The notes beneath the pieces were generated by a model that saw nothing but the letters and a program-made list of their open reading frames with translations, did not search any database and was not told the origin of the DNA. Below, in pieces: positions 5,741-9,522 of a DNA stretch of 9,522 nt (its first letter is position 1; every line of letters starts with the position of its first letter). The stretch comes from Cellvibrionaceae bacterium (GTDB lineage Bacteria; Pseudomonadota; Gammaproteobacteria; Pseudomonadales; Cellvibrionaceae), in assembly GCA_021151615.1 (NCBI GenBank), contig JAGKXA010000167.1:1-9522 (forward strand). Direction: 5' to 3'. The translations under genes and the position numbers were made by a program.

Positions 5741-5921
5741 TTTGTGATCGGAAGAGTCTATTTCAAAACCGCATAAATACCCGCGTGCGGGACCTGCCAG
5801 CAATAAATTGCGGCGCTCCGTACGCGCAAAACATGTTTTGCTATATGCGTACTACGCCCATGTAGCTTCATTTCGCCATCCATGGCTCGATGATTTTGAA
5901 ATAGACTCTTCCGACCACAAA
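5741..5921. repeat. 181-bp element with 28-nt inverted ends (MITE-like or structured repeat)
   Basis: The ends 5741-5768 and 5894-5921 are reverse complements over 28 nt with a single mismatch (5747/5915). The 125-nt interior holds further dyads: CCCGCGTGCGGG (5780-5791), a REP-like hairpin (5796-5814), the perfect palindrome GCAAAACATGTTTTGC (5826-5841), and GTACGC (5820-5825) pairing with GCGTAC (5847-5852) around that palindrome. As a single strand it would fold into a long stem carrying several hairpins. No ORF and no clear target-site duplication are visible. It lies between the convergent VOC and kdgK genes, where it could block opposing transcripts. It lacks T-runs, so it is not a classical terminator. 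A non-autonomous mobile element is an alternative. Confidence 0.75.
5796..5814. repeat. REP-like hairpin inside the 181-bp element
   Basis: GCC, a bulged A, then GCAAT-AA-ATTGC and GGC form a short hairpin. Its 13-nt core GCAATAAATTGCG (5800-5812) is identical to the core of the right REP arm at 8745-8757. Downstream, the bases up to GTAC (5820-5823) resemble the CCCCTAC end of that arm with small insertions. It is probably a diverged member of the same repeat family, although chance is possible for so short a core. Confidence 0.45.
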
Positions 5922-5971
5922 CTCACAATGTGCCAAATGATCTTTTTGAGTTTGAAATTATATTGAGTGGC

Positions 5972-6913
5972 CTATGCGCCCAGTTCTTTATCAAAAACAG
6001 CTTTATCAATAATCGCACCACGGTGACGAATGATAATACCGGCGCAGCGAATGCCCTGTTTGGCAGAATCTTCAATCGATTTTTTCAGCAAGCGGCCCGT
6101 GAGATAACCGGCATTAAAGGTATCGCCCGCACCGGTAGTATCAATTACACCTTGAACCGGTGGCACAGGCACGCGAATTTCCGCGTCGGGGGTAATAATG
6201 ACTGCATCATCGGCGCCGCGCTTTAACACCAGCTCACTCAGGTTGTAAGACGCGTAGCGCTGTTTGCAACCCTCGATAGTGTCATCGCCCCAGAGCAGTT
6301 GCTCGTCGTCGAGTGTAAGCAGCGCAATATCGGTGTACTGCATAATTGCCAGCATGGCTTGTTGCGCTTCTGCCTTGTCGCGCCACAAGCGCGGGCGATA
6401 GTTGCTATCGAACGCGACGATGACATCCTGCTGGCGCAACTTGTGCAGCGCGTTGTACAAAAACTCGCGCGATTTTTCACCAATGATCGCCAGGGTAATC
6501 CCGCTCAGGTAAACGCAATTGCAGTGAACCAGTTTTTGACAGAGTTGATCGGCGGCATTCTGGGAGTTAAATAATTCTCGCGCCGGCGCTTCTTTGCGCC
6601 AGTAAAAAAATTCGCGTTCGCCATCGGGGCGATTGCGAATAATGTATAAGCCAGGTGAACGACCAGGGACTTGTTTGATCATGCCAGTGCCAATAGATTC
6701 ATTGGCCATGCGCTGCATAATTTGTGCGCTGTAAGGGTCATCACCCAATTGGGTAACGTAATCGGTTTTCAAGCCAAGGCGCGCCATATAGACAGAAGTA
6801 TTGTAAGTATCGCCGGCGAAAGAGAGGGCCATAGTTTCGCGGCCATTGCTGTCGGCGGTTGGAAAAGGGGAAAGCTCCACCATGACTTCGCCAATTGCTG
6901 CTATGTGTGCCAT
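5972..6913 (-). CDS. kdgK: 2-keto-3-deoxygluconate kinase
   Basis: Phosphorylates KDG to 2-keto-3-deoxy-6-phosphogluconate with ATP, the step that joins the uronate branches to the Entner-Doudoroff aldolase. It is a PfkB/ribokinase-family protein of 313 residues (E. coli KdgK is 309). The N-terminal IGEVMVELS is followed by the glycine-rich FAGDTYNTSVYMARLG (32-47). The LYLSGITLAI-type segment, FDSNYRPRLW and LTLDDEQLLWG blocks are those of KdgK. The C-terminal DTTGAGDTFNAGYL carries the anion-hole GAGD (261-264) with D264 as the expected catalytic base, and the HRGAII ending is also typical. Start ATG is at 6913-6911 behind a modest GTGGATA ribosome binding site. It is transcribed leftward, divergent from the uxuB-like gene, and converges on the VOC gene across the 181-bp element. 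Confidence 0.95.
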   Translation of the reverse strand: MAHIAAIGEVMVELSPFPTADSNGRETMALSFAGDTYNTSVYMARLGLKTDYVTQLGDDPYSAQIMQRMANESIGTGMIKQVPGRSPGLYIIRNRPDGEREFFYWRKEAPARELFNSQNAADQLCQKLVHCNCVYLSGITLAIIGEKSREFLYNALHKLRQQDVIVAFDSNYRPRLWRDKAEAQQAMLAIMQYTDIALLTLDDEQLLWGDDTIEGCKQRYASYNLSELVLKRGADDAVIITPDAEIRVPVPPVQGVIDTTGAGDTFNAGYLTGRLLKKSIEDSAKQGIRCAGIIIRHRGAIIDKAVFDKELGA

Positions 6914-6918
6914 GTTAA

Positions 6919-6927
6919 TTATCCACA
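6919..6927 (+). promoter_or_regulatory. Single DnaA-box match in the kdgK leader
   Basis: TTATCCACA is an exact match to the bacterial DnaA-box consensus TTATNCACA. On the minus strand it covers the probable Shine-Dalgarno region of kdgK. A lone box is not an origin, and about one such match per few tens of kilobases is expected by chance, so function is doubtful. Confidence 0.25.
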
Positions 6928-7087
6928 GAAATACTGGTTAAAAATTTTGTTATGGGTTGTGTAAAAAATAGTGTGACAAATAAGAAATAGGAAAACCTGC
7001 CAACTATAACACTTGTTAAATAGCAACCCTAGAATTTTGTGCGATTAACATAAAGATGCTGTGTGTTTTTCAAATTATTTTTTAAAT

Positions 7088-7117
7088 TCCTGACAATAAA
7101 ATCAGGACTGTTTTTTT
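7088..7117 (+). terminator. Terminator-like hairpin in the uxuB leader
   Basis: TCCTGA (7088-7093) pairs with TCAGGA (7102-7107) around an 8-nt A-rich loop, followed by CTG and seven T residues (7111-7117). The 6-bp stem is weak for an efficient terminator and is separated from the T-run by three bases. It lies 57 nt before the uxuB start with no gene ending upstream on this strand, so it could act as an attenuator, or the dyad could be an operator. Confidence 0.3.
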
Positions 7118-7173
7118 ATGGATGCCTTTTTCATATTTTCACTATTCGCTCTTAACTTTGCTGGATTTTTATA

Positions 7174-8664
7174 ATGAATCGTTTAAACAAAAGCTTGTTG
7201 TCACAATTACCTGAAGACGTAGCATTACCCGGTTACAATCGCGACCAACTGGTACCCGGCATTGTGCACCTGGGTATAGGCGCATTTCATCGCGCGCACC
7301 AGGCGTTTTATACCGAGGCAGTGTTAAATCAATTTGGTGGCAACTGGGGCATTATCGGCAGCAGCTTGCGTTCCGCCAGTGTGCGCGATCAACTGGTGCC
7401 ACAAGATTGTTTATATACATTGGTAGAGCGATCAGGCGAAGGTGAAAAACTGCAAATTATTGGCGCCGTTACCGATACTTTGGTTGGGCCAGAAAATCCT
7501 GCTGCGCTGGTTGCAACGATTGCCAGGCCCACGATTAAAATTGTATCCCTGACAGTGACTGAAAAAGGCTACTGCCACGACCCCGCAACTGGCAATCTGA
7601 ATGAAACTCACCCGGATATCATTCACGATTTGCAAAACCTGGATAAACCCGTCTCTGCCATTGGCTTTATTGTCGCTGCGTTAAAAAAACGTTTCGACAA
7701 CAAACAAAAAGCATTCACTTCTTTAAGTTGCGACAACCTACCCAACAACGGCGAAGTGCTGGAAAAAGTGGTGCTGCAATTCGCCCAAAAAATTTCGCCC
7801 GCATTGGCGGATTGGATTAAAACCAACGCTACTTTCCCCTGCACCATGATTGACCGCATAGTACCTGCCACTACTGATGATGATCGCCGCGATATTGAAA
7901 ATCGCCTCGCGATAAAGGGGGAAAGTATTCGCGATGAAGGCATGGTGGTGTGCGAACCCTTTAGCCAGTGGGTAGTGGAAGATAAATTTGCCGATGGCCG
8001 CCCGGAGTGGGAAAAAGTTGGCGTGTTACTGGTGAACGATGTGCGTGTGTTCGAAAAAATCAAACTGCGTTTATTAAATGGTGCTCACTCAACCATGGCT
8101 TATACCGGTTATCTCTCCGGCTTCCAATACATTAGCGAAGTCATGGAGCAGCCCGCATTTGTCAATTTGGTAAAAACCTATATGGCGCGCGAAGCAGGTG
8201 AAACTGTTGTCGCACCAGCGGGTTTTGACATTGAAGCCTACAAGCAACAATTACGCGATAGATTTTCCAACAAAGCCTTGAAACATCGCACCTGGCAAAT
8301 TGCGATGGACGGCTCACAAAAATTGCCGCAACGTCTATTAGAAACATTGCGCGAACAACTTAAAGGCAATGGCCATATCGACATTTTGTGCCTGGGTGTT
8401 GCCGCCTGGATTCGCTATGTATCCGGTGTAGATGAACAAGGCGCTGCGATTGAAGTCTCCGATCCCCTCGCGAAAGAATTGCGCGCAGTTTGCGATGCAA
8501 ACCAGGGCAATCCTGCCGGGATGGTAAAAGCGGTAGTGAGCATTCAAAAAGTATTTGGCGCTGATTTAATGGATGAGCCGCGTTTTATCCAGACTACGAC
8601 ACAATGGCTGGACCGCTTTTATAGCAAAGGGGTATTGGCCTCGATACAAGAATCTTTCCAATAA
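7174..8664 (+). CDS. uxuB: Uronate reductase, UxuB type (mannitol dehydrogenase family)
   Basis: Predicted NADH-dependent reductase of a keto-uronate, by homology fructuronate to mannonate. It is 496 residues long; E. coli UxuB is 486. The N-terminal Rossmann segment VHLGIGAFHRAHQAFYT includes GIGAFHRAHQ (34-43). The catalytic region has K297, N302 and H305 (KLRLLNGAH) in the spacing K-x4-N-x2-H known from polyol dehydrogenases of this family. The long match HRTWQIAMDGSQKLPQRLLE and VDEQGAAIEV point to UxuB rather than mannitol dehydrogenase. Next to uxaA and kdgK and upstream of a pectinesterase, it may instead reduce tagaturonate to altronate, the UxaB role, since no other reductase is present. 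The start has only a weak GGA ribosome binding site. It diverges from kdgK. Confidence 0.88.
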   Translation: MNRLNKSLLSQLPEDVALPGYNRDQLVPGIVHLGIGAFHRAHQAFYTEAVLNQFGGNWGIIGSSLRSASVRDQLVPQDCLYTLVERSGEGEKLQIIGAVTDTLVGPENPAALVATIARPTIKIVSLTVTEKGYCHDPATGNLNETHPDIIHDLQNLDKPVSAIGFIVAALKKRFDNKQKAFTSLSCDNLPNNGEVLEKVVLQFAQKISPALADWIKTNATFPCTMIDRIVPATTDDDRRDIENRLAIKGESIRDEGMVVCEPFSQWVVEDKFADGRPEWEKVGVLLVNDVRVFEKIKLRLLNGAHSTMAYTGYLSGFQYISEVMEQPAFVNLVKTYMAREAGETVVAPAGFDIEAYKQQLRDRFSNKALKHRTWQIAMDGSQKLPQRLLETLREQLKGNGHIDILCLGVAAWIRYVSGVDEQGAAIEVSDPLAKELRAVCDANQGNPAGMVKAVVSIQKVFGADLMDEPRFIQTTTQWLDRFYSKGVLASIQESFQ

Positions 8665-8667
8665 TCC

Positions 8668-8764
8668 GTAGGGGCGCAATTTATTGCGCCCCCAGTCTGT
8701 TGATGTTTTTTGAGAGCGATATATCCTTTCACATAAATCAGGGCGCAATAAATTGCGCCCCTAC
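8668..8764. repeat. Inverted pair of REP-like hairpins (BIME-like)
   Basis: Arms 8668-8691 and 8741-8764 are perfect reverse complements over 24 nt with a 49-nt spacer. Each arm is itself a hairpin: GGGCGCAAT-TT-ATTGCGCCC on the left, with its complement on the right. Each begins with the tetranucleotide GTAG when read 5' to 3' toward the spacer. A GTAG preceding a palindrome is the hallmark of REP sequences linked to RAYT (REP-associated tyrosine) transposases, and inverted pairs are called BIMEs or REPINs. The pair starts 3 nt after the uxuB stop and ends 18 nt before the pectinesterase gene. It may stabilise the uxuB mRNA 3' end. No RAYT gene is in the window. Confidence 0.85.
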
Positions 8765-8782
8765 AGATCAAGAGATAGCTGC

Positions 8783-9522
8783 ATGATTGCTCGTCATACA
8801 ATTTCCATTGCTACGATTATTGTTTTGCTAATGCTTATCTCTGGCTGCGCAAACCAACCCGGTTCAAACTACGATGCAACGGTTAACGCATCGGAAAAAC
8901 CTTCTGCAAAAAATTTCCCCAGCATTCAAGCTGCGCTGGATGCAGCGCCAACGATCAATCAAAAACCCTACCGTATTTTTATTGCGAAAGGTAATTACTA
9001 TGAGAAACTGGTTATTGCCAAGTCTAATATTCAATTGATCGGTGCAAATAGATATTCCACACGCATTTTCTACAATGCCTATGCAGGGCAACAATCTACT
9101 GATGCCGGTGCAACCAAGGGCCAAATCCGGGGTACACCGGGTTCAGCCACACTGATTGTTCGTGCGGCCAATATCCAGCTACACCAAATCACGATTGAAA
9201 ATACCTTTGACTTCCTTGCTAACGATGCGCTCGCCAATGACGACCCCAAACGCATTCACAATAGCCAGGCAGTGGCTTTGCACCTGGACAACGGCAGCGA
9301 CCAGTTTTTAGCGCGCGATATTCGTTTGTTGGGGTATCAGGACACGCTGTTTGTGAATGCGGGCCGCAGTTGGTTTGATAAAAGTTTTATTGCAGGCAAC
9401 GTGGATTTTATTTTTGGCAAGGGCAACGCACTCTTCACTGATTCAGAAATTAAAACCCTGGGCCGTGGCAAACCCAATAGCCCGCACGGCTATTTAGTCG
9501 CGCCCTCTACCAATATCAACAG
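8783..9522 (+). CDS. Pectinesterase, lipoprotein (3' end outside window)
   Basis: Hydrolyses methyl esters of pectin; a carbohydrate esterase family 8 right-handed beta-helix enzyme. The first 246 residues are in the window and the frame is open to the edge. The N-terminus is a lipoprotein signal: R4, a hydrophobic core (7-19), and lipobox LISGC with C22 as the lipidated cysteine, so the mature enzyme is probably anchored in a membrane, as for PemB of Dickeya. Catalytic-region motifs are QAVAL (Q162), GYQDTLF (Q186, D187 general acid) and GNVDFIFG (D208 nucleophile). The family's arginine-containing motif should follow beyond the window. The start ATG is placed at 8783 because it gives a complete signal; AAGAGA about 8 nt upstream is a plausible ribosome binding site. 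A separate promoter is likely because REP hairpins intervene after uxuB. Confidence 0.9.
   Translation, partial: MIARHTISIATIIVLLMLISGCANQPGSNYDATVNASEKPSAKNFPSIQAALDAAPTINQKPYRIFIAKGNYYEKLVIAKSNIQLIGANRYSTRIFYNAYAGQQSTDAGATKGQIRGTPGSATLIVRAANIQLHQITIENTFDFLANDALANDDPKRIHNSQAVALHLDNGSDQFLARDIRLLGYQDTLFVNAGRSWFDKSFIAGNVDFIFGKGNALFTDSEIKTLGRGKPNSPHGYLVAPSTNIN

Larger units (their letters stand above)
6914..7173. promoter_or_regulatory. Divergent kdgK/uxuB regulatory region
   Basis: These 260 AT-rich bases must carry promoters for both kdgK (leftward) and the uxuB-like gene (rightward). Visible signals are a dyad TAACACTTGTTA at 7007-7018; ATACTGGTTA at 6931-6940, one base off the ATACCGGTTA core of the operator-like site at 126-141 but lacking its outer TG/CA; a DnaA-box match at 6919-6927; and a terminator-like hairpin at 7088-7117. 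For kdgK, TTGTCA (6979-6974) and CATAAC (6954-6949) on the minus strand are possible promoter hexamers, but the 19-nt spacing is long. Shared control of both genes by one uronate-responsive regulator is likely but unproven. Confidence 0.5.

Noticed and set aside
5741..5921. Integron attC site
   Set aside because: No GTTRRRY/RYYYAAC core sites at the ends, and the 28-nt perfect arms are unlike attC architecture. No integrase or cassette array nearby.
5930..6226. 98-codon frame on the plus strand
   Set aside because: It is antisense to the conserved C-terminus of kdgK, including the GAGD motif; no independent support.
8101..8115. ACCGGTTA inside the uxuB-like gene as an operator
   Set aside because: It lies within conserved coding sequence, lacks the flanking TG/CA, and ACCGGT occurs by chance in other coding regions here too.

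Overview
The window reads as a piece of a plant-cell-wall (pectin/uronate) catabolic locus from a Gammaproteobacterium. The protein sequences, the roughly balanced base composition with AT-rich intergenic stretches, the lipoprotein pectinesterase and the palindromic intergenic repeats fit a saprophytic cell-wall degrader such as Cellvibrio or a relative. The genus is my inference from memory of such loci, not something the sequence proves.

Layout: 1-454 is non-coding. It holds an AT-rich start, one good and one weaker LacI-type operator-like palindrome, an intrinsic terminator and a four-copy 13-bp tandem repeat just before the first gene. 455-1978 (+) is a UxaA-family altronate dehydratase with a GTG start. 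1991-2104 is a large imperfect palindrome, followed by three smaller palindromes leading to the transhydrogenase operon pntAA-pntAB-pntB (2282-5157, +), which ends in a terminator at 5243-5274. A small VOC (glyoxalase-fold) gene (5313-5708, +) converges on kdgK (5972-6913, -). Between them lies a 181-bp element with 28-nt inverted ends. kdgK and a UxuB-type uronate reductase gene (7174-8664, +) diverge from a 260-bp regulatory region. An inverted pair of REP-like hairpins (8668-8764) separates uxuB from a lipoprotein pectinesterase gene (8783 onward), which runs off the right edge.

How the genes work together: the pectinesterase removes methyl esters from pectin at the cell surface. Galacturonate released by other enzymes (not in the window) is isomerised and reduced to an aldonate by a UxuB/UxaB-type reductase. 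UxaA dehydrates the aldonate to 2-keto-3-deoxygluconate (KDG), and KdgK phosphorylates KDG to KDPG for Entner-Doudoroff cleavage. The proton-translocating transhydrogenase probably balances NADH and NADPH for this flux; that link rests on position only.

I see no phage, CRISPR, toxin-antitoxin or other clearly new system. The unexplained content is the intergenic DNA: several distinct palindromic elements, two of which share a 13-nt hairpin core, and an intrinsic terminator placed between a likely operator and the gene it would control.
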